A stretch of 64,000 nt of DNA. Source: Apostichopus parvimensis (lineage: Eukaryota; Echinodermata; Holothuroidea; Aspidochirotida; Stichopodidae). The translations under genes were made by a program, and so were the position numbers. The number at the start of each line of letters is the position of its first letter. Position 1 is the first letter of the stretch. The notes under the pieces are model-generated. The model was not told the origin of the DNA, searched no databases, and saw only the letters and a program-made list of their open reading frames with translations. Below are positions 25,401 through 40,400 of the stretch, in pieces. Location: positions 2,626 to 66,625 of the forward strand of contig KN885072.1 of assembly GCA_000934455.1 (NCBI GenBank). The letters are read 5' to 3'.

Positions 25401-28400
25401 TGCATGGAATTTCTAGCAATGAAAATCAATGCAAGCTTAAATGTTAAAGGTATTTCTATTTTAAATAACGAATTAAAAATCCTCCAGTATGCTGATGATA
25501 CTATTTTATTCCTTGATGGTTCTCATGAGTCATTGAGAGAGTTTATTCTTATCCTGAAAGATTTCGAACTGGCTTCTGGGCTAAAGATTAATTTTGATAA
25601 GTCTAGTGCTTTTCCACTAGGTCCTTTTATTACTCATAAACCACACTTTATTGACCAGTGTTTTTTTTAGGTGGACTGATGGTCCAGTAATTGTTTAAGG
25701 TAATGTTATTTGCAAGGATGGAGATGAAAAATTTTTCGGTTAAATTTTTATATCCCAAGTTGTCTTGACTAAAGAAGTCATTGAATTTGTGGTCTTGTAG
25801 AGAGAGACCTTACTCCTATTGGTAAAATCATTTGGGTGAAAACATTTGCTTTATCTCAATTGGTGTATCTATTTCAATGCTTGCCAAATCCTCCCAATTA
25901 TTTTATTAAGCTTGTGGATGTTTTGTATAACTTTATCTGGGCGGGAAAACTCGATAAAATCAAACGTACTGTTATGATTAATGCAAATTTCGGAGGGAGG
26001 ATTAAACGTTACTCATATAAGCAGTTTTATTAATGGTTTAAAATGTACATGGGTTAAGATATATATACTGACACTACTGAGGCTTATTGGAAAATGTATT
26101 TCTCCTATTTATTTTAAAAAGTTTGGTAAACAATTTCTATTTGAATGTAATTTTATGCCAGGCGACGTTAAGACGGAAAATCATTTCATAAATGATGTTT
26201 TATATACTTGGTCTCTTTTTGCTTATAAGAATCCTACTGGTAATTTTATTGATCAAATTATTTGGAACAACTACAATATTAAAATAAACAATTATGTTAT
26301 TTTTTACAAACATTGGTACGACTACCGTACAAGAAAAATCTGATTCATATTCATAATCTTTTAGATGCAAATAACCGGTTCTTAAGTTTTCTTTTAAGTT
26401 CTTTTAAGTTCTCTTTAAGTTTTCTTGATTATAAACGAAACTTTGATATAAATTGACCTTTCACATTTTACTCTGGCATTATAAATGCTATCTCAGGTCA
26501 TTGGAGAAGGTCATTAGATGCCTGCAATGGTGTCGAGGAAATTCCTTTGAAGACAATTCATAACAATGCATCACTATCTCGTTTAATATATAGGCAGCTT
26601 AATCAGGGACATGTTACTATTACAAAGTGTGTTGTTACGTGGAATGTAAACTTCGATAATAGCTCTCTACAATGGCGTGTTATCTTTCAAATTCCTTTCA
26701 AGTCGTTAATGGAGACAAAATTACAATACTTTCAATTTCGTTTTCTTCATCGTATACTTGAGACAAACCATCTTCAGAGTTTGATGGGTTTAATTGACAA
26801 TTCACGGTGTACTTTCTGTGGCCTAAAGGAGGAGACTATTGAACATTTTTTGGGGGAGTGTAAAATTATTTCTGATTTTGTTTAGATGTTGAGCAACATA
26901 CTTTTAATAGACAATTTTATTCTTTCCAAGTCGGATATGTTTTTCGGCCATCAACTATTATTGAAGCATCCGTTGACTTTTTTAATTTTTTCATATCAAA
27001 TACTATATATTCCAGAAGAAATTAAATATGAGCATTCCCAACGTTAAACAAAATTTTGTATAAACTAAAATTTCTGTAACGAGTTGAGAAATATTTAGAT
27101 CATGGTAAACATCTAGGACCTCCGACCTCTATCATACAATCTCCTAAGAGACACTTTTATTTTAATATTATTTATCAAACATTGTTTTTATAATTGTGCT
27201 TTGCTCTTTGAATATTGAATATTTGTAATCAATCAGTAATTAAGTGTCATATATTTGTCTTTATATAAGTTTGTTATTATGGCAAAAGACTTGACAATAA
27301 ATGATGGCAAAAAAAAAAAAAGAGATGGGTTTATCAACTAATAGTGTGAAATATATTTCTTTTTCATGTAAGTGTCACATTTATCTGCCATGGGAAGAGC
27401 CCTTTAAAGGAAGCAAATTAGTTACGATTTGTCTAAGGATGACAATGATATGAGAATGAATACAGACAGGGTACATCCTGTTTGTACATATCACTGACTA
27501 CATTGCAATCAAAACTACTCATGTTGGAAGAAAATTATAACAGATAAACGTCCATGAATTGTTTGGAAATAACTATCAAATTTTGTTCATGAAAGGAAAA
27601 AAAAAACAGGACACACAAGTCCCAAACATTTTGGAAAAATCACATCTATTATTAAAATATTGTGGTCTGATTTAAAGGGCTCCCATTTTCACCTTTTATC
27701 AATCTATTAAATTGTAGAGCTAGTTTAGCAAACTTGTAACAAAATGAAAAGTTTGACCTGTATGAATAATTCATATCACATTTAATAATGTGACATTTTT
27801 TTGGGGGCATCAAAACACAAGGATCCCAGACAATTATCACATTCATTCTTTTATTTCAAATATTTCTTGCATTACAGCCACAAAGAAAAAAGTTGATGTT
27901 TTTCAATAGCTTTATTTAGGCCATTATAATCTCTTTTGCTGATTTATCCTTGAAATATGTTACATTTAGAATCTTTCTTCTGAGCACTGTCAATGTTCCC
28001 TGTATAAGAATTTTATCTACTACTCTTTCATAGAAATTTATTATCTATATGTTTGTCACAGTTGGTTGATTCTAGGGGTTGTATTTCACGCTATTATAAA
28101 AAAAAATTGGGATACATTAATATTAGGAGATTATACCCTGGCTAGAGATGTTTAGTTATTTGCTAATCTTATTTCTTAAGGAAGTTTAAACAATGACTGG
28201 ATTTAAGCGCCAAGTTATGCTTTTTTCTGGGATATGTACAATATGTCTGGGTATTTGCATAAAGACCTTTTTGTTTAGGCGTCTGCGACTCAAAATATTG
28301 TGTTGACCGGGATTGGTTACGTAACTGAGCATCCCAGGTGGAAATATTTCATAGTTAATTAAAATTCCTAATTGTTGAAAGGCAAAGTTAGGGCTATTTT

Positions 28401-31400
28401 GAAAGTCTTCAGTCACTCTGAAATTAGCTTCCCGAGGAGACTCATCTCAAATGGGCTGGAGATTTGTGTAACTTAGTTCATTAGAGATCGCCACTAGGAG
28501 TAGAAATCTTAGCCGGTCACTTTGTATAAAGACAGGTATCCTCATCGCATCGTGATGGGAGACAGGTGTCAGAGGAGAGAGATGTGCTGTCGTGACGGGG
28601 TGAGGTTAATTTTAAGAGTCATTTTAATGTGAGTACATTTTTAAAGTTATTTCTCTAGTTTGTTTGCTGTGATTAGTTTGCCATATTATACAGTTAATAG
28701 GGCTATGTCGTGAATTATCTTCCATATTCATACCTTAGGGCATTGAATTATCTGAACATAAGTTTTGGTAAAAGGAAGCCATAATTTAAACATTTTTCCG
28801 TGTTTGAAGCAAACGTTCGAGAAAGTATTGGATTTGAGGTTGTACGTACGAAAAACTTGAGAAACTAGTCATTAAGACATTTTTGCAAAATGATATAAAT
28901 TTGATTTGAAACGAAATTTTGGAAAAGTCGTAGTTGGAATATTATCATTGGTGAAGAAGTAACCAAGAGTTAAGAACTCGTGAATATTAGAGTACTATTT
29001 GTTTCGTTCGTAAATAATTAATGTGATGTCACCAAATTACAGGGGACTTATTCCAGTCATGACAAATGTTGGTATGTATATTTGTTAGTTGCAAAAATGT
29101 TAAAGATGTCATGTCGCTTTGTTTAATACCATATCTTTAATTTAATATGAAGACTACTTGGAACCTGTATTATGTAATGGTTTGAATGCTTGCATTTCAG
29201 TCGACCATTTTGGCTGACACACTTATTCACCACTTGGGGATATGTATGCTACCTCTATTCTGCCATTTCTACTAGTCTTCAAGCCAGCCGTTTATTCTAA
29301 CAATCGGAGCGCTCGGAACCAGACAATGCATTTTACAACCATACGTGTTTGAGTAATTAAACCATTGGAAGTGGAAGCATTCAAATGACTTTGATCAGGA
29401 CTTTTGTAATTTTGGAAAGAGCAAAAGAAAGAACAAAACCCATGAACTGTGAATTTTCTTGTCAGGAGTAAAGTCTGGACTTGGCAAAATAAAATTGAAT
29501 GTTTGTAAAGCTACGGTATTACCGTAGCTTTACAATTAAATGCTGACATCACTTTGCTTAAAGATAGATAGCGAAAGGAGAAAGTTGTAATTATCACAGT
29601 AACTAAGTCATCATTATTATTATGATTAATTTGTTTTCTCAGTAAACATCGATTGATCAAGTTAGCTCGAATTTCGTTTTAATATTCTATTTCAGTTTTC
29701 TTGATCCGTCTTATTAATTTCAGCGATCGTTTCTTTGTGAAAGCGGTCACACTGTTATACATAATTTATTTATTTTTTAATATACCTAACCCCATCTCTG
29801 GCTAAATGATTTAAAAATTTGTAAAGAAAATCCTTCTGATCTTCAAAATTGGTTAAACAACTTGCTGGTTGTTTGTCTCTTAATTTGTTAATTAAGTTTT
29901 GTTGAATTGAAGCTTTAGTTTGTTTCTTTTGTCACAAGCTTTATTAATAGTTTTTCTGTTTTCTAGTGCCAACACTACGTTATCTTTCTACTGTACTGTA
30001 TGCTATATTTTTGGTTCCTGATAATCAGAAATAAACTTGAACTGAATTACTAGGCCTAAATTTTCACAATTTTAGCCACTTCTTAAAAAAATGCCAGTGC
30101 CTTAAAATTCTACTAACTAAATTCAAATCCCAACAGGCATTTTTCTTGTATGAATACGAAAGCAACATGTGTCTACTGGCCAAAAAAAGCAAGTGCCTTT
30201 TTTCCCCCTGCTGGAAAATGGCAAAATCCACTGGCCTCTCGCCAATAAACAGTCTGAATTATATATTCATACCTTGATGTAACCAAGATGAACGAGGATC
30301 TCGTTAGCAATATTCTCTGGTCGACAGTCGTCTGATTCAAACAGCTTGCTCAAAATGGCATCTGTATAGAATAACAAGATACGCAGCAAATATCAGTCAT
30401 TTTGTAGGTTAAAGATGAAAAACAGCAAGACATTAATTTTGTAGGTTGAGATCCTTATTAACTCCTTCCATTGGTGCAAGTTTCACATTTCTTTCTGATT
30501 TTTCATTTTCTCGACAAATCACCCTTTTAATCCTCAAAGCACAGGTAGGCTTCTAAGAAGCAAACCATATCTCGATCTAGGGGGTTCATAAAATCGACAT
30601 TCAAAGCCTAAAAGTAACATGCTTGCATTTACACAAAGTTGCTCAGTTTAAATTAGGTTCTGAACAGAGGAGATAATACTATCAAATTTGCCCCCAAAAG
30701 GACATTTTTCTGATGTCCAAAAATATCACTTTCGTCAGGAATAATTGCGTTCATTCCATACACAGACTTCAGCGATATTTGTCCTGTGATCTGCAACCTG
30801 AGTTGCCCAGCACTAAGCTACCATTGTGCTCCTTTAATGCTACTTAGCATGAGGGCTTAAAAAGACTTTATATATACTGCAAGGAGCCTGTGTAGGTTTA
30901 TTTGGAAAACTTAGAGGGCCTGGCATTCCATCCTAGCAGGATCTTCTTAAGAGGCTAATTGAGAAAAAACACATAGAAAAAATTGGAAAGTTGAACTGAG
31001 AAGAGATGAAAATCAGAAAAAACAATAAGCAGTGAGATGGAAGGAAGCAGGGATGAAATGGACTGCTGCTTCAGTGTTCCAATTAAAGACGTCCGCCTAT
31101 TTTGTCTTTTTCAACCTACATACTTGTTTATGAACTTTATGTGTTTATCTCAGTTAGCTGCTGAAAAAGAGCCTGCTGGAACCGATACATGCGGTTCTCT
31201 GACTTTTATTTAAGGATGCAGAATATTATCAGAGCTACAGGGTCTTGCACAGTTTTGTGGCTATTTATTGTTTTATCCACTTCCAATTTGGCATAACATT
31301 TGATATATATAGGTATGGGTGCCAACTGAATCTCCTTTCATAGGTAGAACTGAATTTTAGCAAAGTTTTACAGGACTTTCAAAATGAAAAAAATTGGCTG

Positions 31401-34400
31401 TCCAACATTCATTATAATGGAAGGTGTAACTGAATTGAGACATCCAGTTGATACATTTCTTTTCTTTTCTTATACTGTACATTTCATGTCATGCTTCGAA
31501 GCACATGTACTGACACAGTATGTGCAGTATGAATACCCTACTTCTATAAGGTTAGGAATAAGGAACTGTTCATACTATTAATACTGTTAATGCGTTGAAG
31601 TATGCTATGACTATGAGACACATAATACCTGCACATTGATTTACAGAGTTCTTGACTTTAGGAGTGTTGACGTCCATGACTGCTGCCACCTTCACAAATA
31701 CTTTTATCACTTCTTCGTAATCATTCACTTTGTCCTGTAAAACAAAAGAAAAAAGAATGATTGTTTGAAGTAAACTAAGGGCAATAACAATCCATGTAAT
31801 ATTAAAACAGGTGATGCTGGACAATCTAGAAACATAACAATGGTGTGAGACACTACCACAACCACAGCAGCATTTAAAAATTTAACCATGAGAACAAATT
31901 TCACAATTACTAGTAATGTTTTGCACCAATCCTATGATACGAGAACAGACTATTCAAATAGATAATCATAACATGCAGACACAAATCTAACATACAGACA
32001 CTGACAAATGCAGGGCTTGGCGTATTCTTCTTAAATGAGGCAAGGTATACGCGCATTTGTAAGGCTAAGACATGCGGCAACCACAGCACACGTGAGTAAA
32101 ATAAAAGGCCATGTTGTTAAAAAAAAAAAAAAATTTTAATTTTAATAATGGAAAAAGTTTCCTCTGCAATTATTCAACTAGAAGGAAATGTACAAATTAA
32201 ACATATCAGGCGCCCCAAATGTTCTCACAATACAGAGAGGGTAGGTTTTTTTTGATATTGTGCGGATTCTTAGACTGGGCTTATAATACATTGACATTGA
32301 GCATATCTGCAATTTGAAACTTTGAACCAGTGAATATAAAGGGCACTTTGTGCCATCAGATTGTTCACAACATTCTTGCTTTGATGGACAAGGTGGCATT
32401 TTCCTGAAATCGGCAAGGCACTGACGGAAAGGACATTGAAATGGAAAAAATGACATGGAAAAGGACGCCTGGTGGAAAAAGGCCCTCAGTTTTGTCAAGC
32501 TGCAAGAAAGACCAATTTGCTGTTAATGCTCATTAGGTTTTGAGGGGAGGGAGACTACAATATGAATGTGATTGTTGGCACATCCAAACAAATTTAAGAC
32601 ATCTTATTTCTTACCCCAAGCTGCTCTAAAAGTTTCTGTTCTCTGTCGATTCCAAGCCCAAAATATTTGATGAGAGATGGGAAAGCTAAAAAATCTGCAG
32701 CTGTACAGGGAGGCTGTGTAAAACAGTAGAATGAAATATATCTTAAATAAAAGGTTATGTAAACTTATCAGCAATACAAATGATGAAAATTAGATGGAAA
32801 TGACATGGAGCCAAGATGGTGGTAAATGCAAAATAATTAATGCTAATTTGTAAAGAAAAGCACAATGTCAAGTTATGTAAGTTATTATGAAAGCATTTTT
32901 TAGGTCTTATTAAATGTTGCTAATGTGCTTCATTTGAAATATTATCACTTTCTGTAAATTAAAACAAAATTGGTACTAATGGAACCAATTGACTTTTTTT
33001 CCAAGTATTTGAATAGCAGCAGACTTCACACTGCAAAGAAAACAAACTGTTGTACGAACAGTGAGAAAATAACGCACAACCAGGCAAGAGAATAACTATC
33101 AGGAACATTACAAGATGGCTTCCACTTCCAAGATGGCTTCCACAAGATGGCTTCCACATTTAAGAGTGCTCTGCATTTACAGAGCATGATCCTTTCACTT
33201 ACTGTACATCTGGATGTCCTCATCTTTCTATATTATCTGGGCTGGATAAATTTACAAAATTTGAAGGAAAACAATAAAAATTCGTCCATAATTTCCAGTA
33301 CTTCCCACAAAGTTGTAACAGGTTTTCAAACAGTGGAAAATCTTTCTCGACAGTGATATGGCCATCCAGCAATTCCACAGAAAGGTTAATTGTCAATAGT
33401 GAAAAATTCTTAACTGTTCTGGGAGATTGAACTTTTTTAACTTCCAACCTGGTACCATTTCAATATTGATACCATTCAAAATCAGTTTTTGCAACATGGG
33501 TGGTGGGGGGGGGGGAGGGGAGGGGGAACCTCAACTCAATACCATCCCCAGGGTACTACAAATCTTCTGTTCTCTAGGTGAACACTACAATGACTGGAGG
33601 TGGCTGGTGAACAATTGAAGCCTACAAGACTGCACAACTTCAAAATTTGTTGAGCATGCTTGAAGAGATAGAAAATAGTATTCAAGCAAATCTTAGTAGC
33701 AGGTAGATATAAATAACAGTGATGTGCCTTTCTGCTGATATTTCAAAACTTTATCAAACATTTTATTAAATTCTTTTTTATTTTATTTTGATGTTGGTTA
33801 TTTCAGCATATCACTTGCAAAGATAGTTTTGTAAGTATAGTAGAGGTGGTAGCAAAGTGAACTACCAGCAAGGTTTCCAATGAAGAAATAAATAACAAAT
33901 GAAAGTCACAATGCCATCCAGCGTGAAAAATTAAATAAAAGTACAACAAGGTATTGTATATTTATCTAAAAAACAGGGCAACTTTATTGCAAAAAATCTA
34001 CTCATTACAAAAGTTAAAAAAAAAATGTAAAAAATAAAATTAGAAGAAATTAGTTATGACTACTGCTAAGATGATTGTTAATCGTTTCACAAAATTAGAA
34101 TGGAATATCAATTGCTTAAACTATACAGTTGTGCGCACGATGGTTGTGCCTAAGACAACCTCACAAAGTTTTGATTGTTTGATAGGATATTTAAGTCATC
34201 CTGGACCACCATAGACAAAACATTTTAAAATCAGCGTAATTAGCAAACTATCTAAGATTAAAATATCTACAAAGTAATTTATTGCCATATTCAAAAATAT
34301 TTTAAACGTAATTCAAGTGGTTAGCAGGGGTGCAACCAACACTTTGTACTAAAGGTGGTGGGAGAGAGGGGGGGAGGGGAGGGTCTATTCAGGGGACAAT

Positions 34401-37400
34401 GAGTACTGAAGTACATTGAGTACTGAAACAGTGATACATCTATCAAACACCATATCAAGTGACATATAATGGAATACTGTAATTCCAGGAGGTTACAATT
34501 AGAAATGGTTAACCTGTTAGGGTTAGTGGTAATTAGGGCCAACCGGAGGATTAAAAGCAGAAATGGTTTAATCCTGTTAGGGTTAGTCATAATCAGGGTT
34601 ACGAGCAGAAATGGGTTAACCCTGTTAGCGTTAGTGGTAATAAGGGTCACCCTGATTGGACTCTGTGGTTAAGCTCTGTCCTTCAGCTACAAGATTTCAC
34701 TGAGGTATTGATTACATTCTTTCAGAATGAGATTTACAATTGTTCTTGTAAAGATCTTGAGTCAGATTACACATAGGCTTATTGGTTTATTTAATCCCTG
34801 GTTATGATAAGGTATCTAGTAGTACAAGGGGCTGGTTACTTATATTCACAAATATCTACCATTTCTGTTAGTGCTACATCAATGGTCAAAGTTAAGTACA
34901 ATTTATCTGTAGCAGCTACTTAAATACTATAAAATACTATAAAAAATACTATAAAAAAAATACTGAAAAGTCCTGTGCAAGCCCCCCCCCCCTTTAACCC
35001 TCTGATACCCCAATGACCATGAGATGAGGTTAACTTTAAACTCCTGTATGACACCCAACCAGCACAAACCAAAAGATTGGGTACAAATGCTCCCAAATGC
35101 CAGTGTTTCACTTGTTCGAAATTCAAAGCAGCTCTCTATATGGTAGGGAATAAAAAAATTGTAAGCCGACTAGAGAATCGTACGCTTTTTTAGAAAAGGA
35201 GAAATTATTGGCTGGAATAGGATTTGCATCTGTAAAACCCTCAAGATTACCAAATCCTGCATTCTATCACTAGAGCTGTCCAGCCATTAGTTGATATCAT
35301 TTCCTATAAAACAATTACTATGCTTGGGGAGGGGGGGTGGGGCAGTAACCCAGTTGTTCATGTATTGGTGCATTATTTATCTGACAAGTTAACTGGTTTA
35401 GTTTACTATTACCCAATGTTTCGGAAGACAACAGAAGCTCAACCTATCGATGTGATGAATGTTGATGAACACCGGCTAATATCAAGCCTCCTATTTTCAT
35501 TAAGATTACAGAGTATTAAAGAGACAGGTTTACTCGTTGCAGGCAATCCTGCTCCTATTGCTATTCTACGATCCAAATCAGATAAAACTGTGCGATAAAA
35601 AAGTGTCAAAAATATAAACCCTAGCATTTCTGAAGCTATGCCTCACAGACTAACAGCCAGACGTGTTGTTATCTGAGCTGTGATCTGTCACCAACTTCAC
35701 CAGGGGGTTTACCCTGTGTCTCATCAAACACGACAGACTTCCCCCTAAGTTTATGAATTGCATAATTTGAAGCTGCGTCTGAAGAAATGTACGTCAGACT
35801 ATTTTTCTATGGCTAGCCGAATTTAGCAGACATAATTATTCTTCAGTTCCAATTAAAGACATTGTTTTGCATTTGTGTGTTTTCAGAGTTTTAATTTATC
35901 CAAGTCCACAGTTATATCTTCGGTTGTTGGTTGTGTGCTCTGTGGGTAGAAACAAACAGAGACACTTTGTTACCATAGCGACGGACTAATATTGGCTTAT
36001 TGATGCAGCATGGCCTGTCCACAGCCTTGTGTTTTCTGTTCACAAATACTTTCACTCAGACACAGCTTCAAGTCTAGCAAGTTAACAAATTTGTCAAAAA
36101 ATTGAATAAGGAATTTCACAATTTGTGACAAAATCCTTCTTATTCTCCATGCCCACCCGCAATCTTGTTTCATTGAGTCGCATTAGTTGACCAAGAGATA
36201 TCGTAAAAGCATGGCCCAGAGGACAGGGGTGAAAAGTGAAGAACTTCTTTAAATAAGTTTAATAGCAGGCAACTAATGAAATTCTAACCAGAAAGACTAT
36301 GGCTCTATGATGTAACCAATCACATCAGACTTGTCATGTGTTGTGTCTTTTAGCATTATCGTTCCACGCTGCTTTAAAACACGTTAAAAATGCAACTGCG
36401 TACACGATGCTTAATGAATTTGAGTTCAATTGATGTTTATATCTAGCTAGATGTACGGACAGAGCTCATACATCTAGTCTGATATCTCCTCTGATGTTGT
36501 TTACAGATCAACTGACGACTGTAAGTTTACTTGGGATGGTCATATAACAGACTTCTATGTAACAAAAGTAAGAATTGCGATCAGCGATCAGCAAACTCCA
36601 TTTTGCATAATGTATGAACTATGGCCTCTCCTCTCGTCAATTCTCTCTTCAAGCTTTGACAAATGTTTCTTTGGAAACGTGTTGTTAATAGTTCACAGAA
36701 GTACTAAGCCCAGCTCTAGAAGACTGCATTTTATTTAATTTTTTTGTTTCTTTGTATTGTATATTTTTACTCTTATACAGCCTCTTGAGCATCTTGTTGG
36801 TGGTAGTAGTATTAATCATCCATTACTATTATTATTATTATTATTATTATTATTAAGCACCTATTTTAAAGACAAAGGAATCATGATTGAAATTGAAATT
36901 TGAAATGGATTTATGCATCTTTTTTGACATTTCCTATAGTTTTTCCTTTTTTAGCATTTACTACATTTGTTTGTTTGTGTTTTTGTTCTTGTTTTCTAAG
37001 TTTTTTTGTCAGGGTAGTGCCACTAATGTGTTTCACTCCCATTCACTCAGCTTCTTAGTATCCACTGTTACGGACGAAACGGTTTGTGTTATCTTTTGCA
37101 GCCGAGAGAAAACTATCGCGGGACCATACCAGGGTAGTTCTACTATTCCATCAAACTTTTCACACTCAATTAGCTTTATTTGACCTCAAAAGTGGATTTT
37201 GTTATAACATAACTATTAATTTTAAGTACTTACAATATTTTCTAAATCATCTGGATCATCTTTCCTTGGAGATGGTGTAATAGATTGACCTTTGACCTCT
37301 AACTCTGGTTCACCTTCTTCCTCCTCCTCTTCCTTATCCTCATCTTCATCATCAGACCCTTCGTCATCGCTGACAAAAAAATATAATTCCAAAAGATCAA

Positions 37401-40400
37401 AAGATTTTGTACAGCTGCTAAATTTGAGTCACATGTAAGTCATTTGTGAAAATATATTTTGTGTCAATTTTAAAGCAGAGATTTCTGTTGATTTTCCTAG
37501 ATGTGCAACGAGATTTGATATAACAATCTGGTAATCATGCACTTTATTTTTTTGTATTTTAAAATAGTGAAGAAAGAGGAGAATATTATGGACACACCTG
37601 AATTGTCTCGGGGAACAAACTGGTGAGGAATTCGTCAGGAATCATAAACTGACTTCCTAATTTCGTTGTCCCATCTAGTAAATAAATCTGGGATGGTTTT
37701 GGTAAACTTTTGATCCCTTACTCCTGAGTATTGGTCAGTTGGTCAGGTTTGGTAAAATAACCATCGGCTAACTCAAAACAACAACAAAAATGCTACTTGA
37801 AATCTTGCTTTTGAAACTTTTTTTAATTATCAGGTCCTTTTTCAAGTCATAGTCAGCCTCTGGTGTTGTACTCTGCCTTGCGAGTGGCCTGAGACGACAG
37901 ATTACACTTTAAGGCTTACGATTAATCTGATATTTACCTGAACGAACCAAGCACATCATTTTTATCAATTGCCTCCAGTGTGGCTGTGATCAACGTCACA
38001 CCGTCTTCGCCAAATAAATTTCCTGATCAAGATATACAATAATATGAAATATAGATGCCACAGATATAAAATATAATAAAATATAGATAGTGGGAGGCAG
38101 CATATATAAACTAGACCAACTTTCATTGATATTGCATGATATTAATATTACAAGAAATTACATTTCCGAGTGCATTTTTTTGTGTGTAGAATCCAAAGAG
38201 GTTGCCTATTTAGTAAAACTATTTGCTTATTAATGTCCATGTTGCCCTCAAAGGTTAAAGTTTCAAGGTTTACAGTCTTGCATTAAAGGCCAAGGCCTTC
38301 TCACAAAACTTCTCTTTACAACATTTAACCTTTGGTTGTCAGATTGTCACACCTACACACCTAAGTATGCACAATTCAAACAGTTGCCCCCTGATGGACT
38401 TCCATAGGGTGCAGCCACCCAACCTGCACACGCAACTATGTTTACGAGGTACCTCCCAGGCCCTCATTTATACACCTGGGTGAAGCATGGCAGTGGAAAT
38501 TAAAGTGCCTTGTCCAAGGACACAACGCAATGATCTGGCCAGGACTCGAACCTGCAATCCTTAGATTGTAAGTCCTAGCCTTAGCCAGTTGACCATTTCC
38601 CCCCCCCCCCCCCCCCCCCGGTTTCGATTAACTGCGATATCTTAGTTTTAAGAGTACACATAAAATGCTTAATGGAATACCTCACTTGGAAGTTCTTGCC
38701 AAACGATTACCTCCATTTACATTTAATCTAATTTAATGGGTCATCTTTATCAGTACATTGAAATGAAATGGAACAAAACAAGGGTTCTTAATAATGATAT
38801 CAGAAATTGAATGGGTATCTCTTCATTTTGACCGACTAGAAAATGTAGAATGGGTAACAACCTAATTACTCATTTATAGTGAATGACAAAGAGTTGTTAC
38901 ATTATATTCAAATGGTACAAACCCACAAGTAGACCTGTCTCTGCCTTTATTAGACTGGGAGTTGAGTTTGTAACTTTCCACATCGATAATTTTATAAAAT
39001 TTGCAAAGTACCCCAATACATCCCCAAACTTGTGTTCCAATTTACAACAATTTACAACAATTTACAACAAGTGTTCCAATTTACTGAAGAAGCATATTGC
39101 TTTTGAACCATAGCTCCAAATTGATAAAGACAAGGCTTACTCACCATTAAGTTCTAGTTTTTCTAATTTTGTCTTCTTCTCAACACTTTCCGCTACCTTC
39201 AAACCAGCGTCTTTTCCAATTTCACCAAAACCGAAGTTGATCTCCTGCACGAAAATACAGAACAGGAGAAAGAAGATTTTAACTGTTTCTGTACAGTATA
39301 ACACATAACACCATACTTGTAATAACTTCTTTCTTTGAATAACCGTTCCACCGATAATGGTTCCCACGCCTTTCAACATATCAAAATTCCAGACTTTTTC
39401 AAGACAAAATCATCCCTTTACGGTTTGCTTTGAAACTACACAATAGGACATAATGTTAGGCTACCTTAAGTAGGCCTAACAACTATAACTCTTGCCAAAA
39501 ATATGCTGACTACAATCAATAACTTGCAAATTTAACAGAAAATTACAAATCACAGGAGAGTGTACATCCAAAATTGATCGCTCAAATTGGTCTGTTTTAA
39601 CCAAAACTGAAAAATCAAATCCTGTTGCACGTGACGGCTACAGGGGAGGTCACAAACCGACCAAGATCCACCATGCCAGTCGACGCCTCGTGCTATGATA
39701 GGTTCGAGGCGATCGCAGATAAGAAGCGATGGACTGCGTTCCCTGCCAAAGCAGAATGATCCATCAGGGTTCCAGATGACGCTTGGAAAGCCCTCTTCAA
39801 ATGCCCATCCATCCCACAGGAGGCGAAAGAAAAGTTGAGGTCGGAACAAGGATCCTCATCCACACATATCTTTGGTAACCCGAACCAGAAGAAGCTAGAG
39901 GAGCTACTGGTCGACGGAGACGTAGCTGCCTGCTCCGGGATGAAATTTACCTCCGTCCTCATGCTCACCGCGGAGGTATTGATGAGACACCACCAGCAGC
40001 TCCCCCAGGAGGACAACCATGTGTCCAGAAACGAAGCTGGTCAGCTACTACTACTCCTTGGGCCGCTCGTGAGACTGGCGTTCGACCAGTTCGCCCGAGT
40101 CGCCACACGTTCAGTGAAGGCCAGAAGGGAGAATGTTGTATCCTCCATCCGCTGGCCATCGATGGAAGCCAAGGCGAGGATGTTAGCCTTACCCTCCCTT
40201 GGAGACGATCTATTCGCTGGTAACTTCCAACAAAAGTTACAGGAAGAAGTCTCACGTAGAGAAACCCTGGCTAAATCTGAATTCCGTTCATCAGATAGAT
40301 TCAGAACGAGACCATACCGTCCGAGAGAAACCAGACCAGCCAGAGGGGGCAGAGGAACTTCTCTCAGAACACCCGCAAGAGGGGCCCCACGAGGCAGGGG

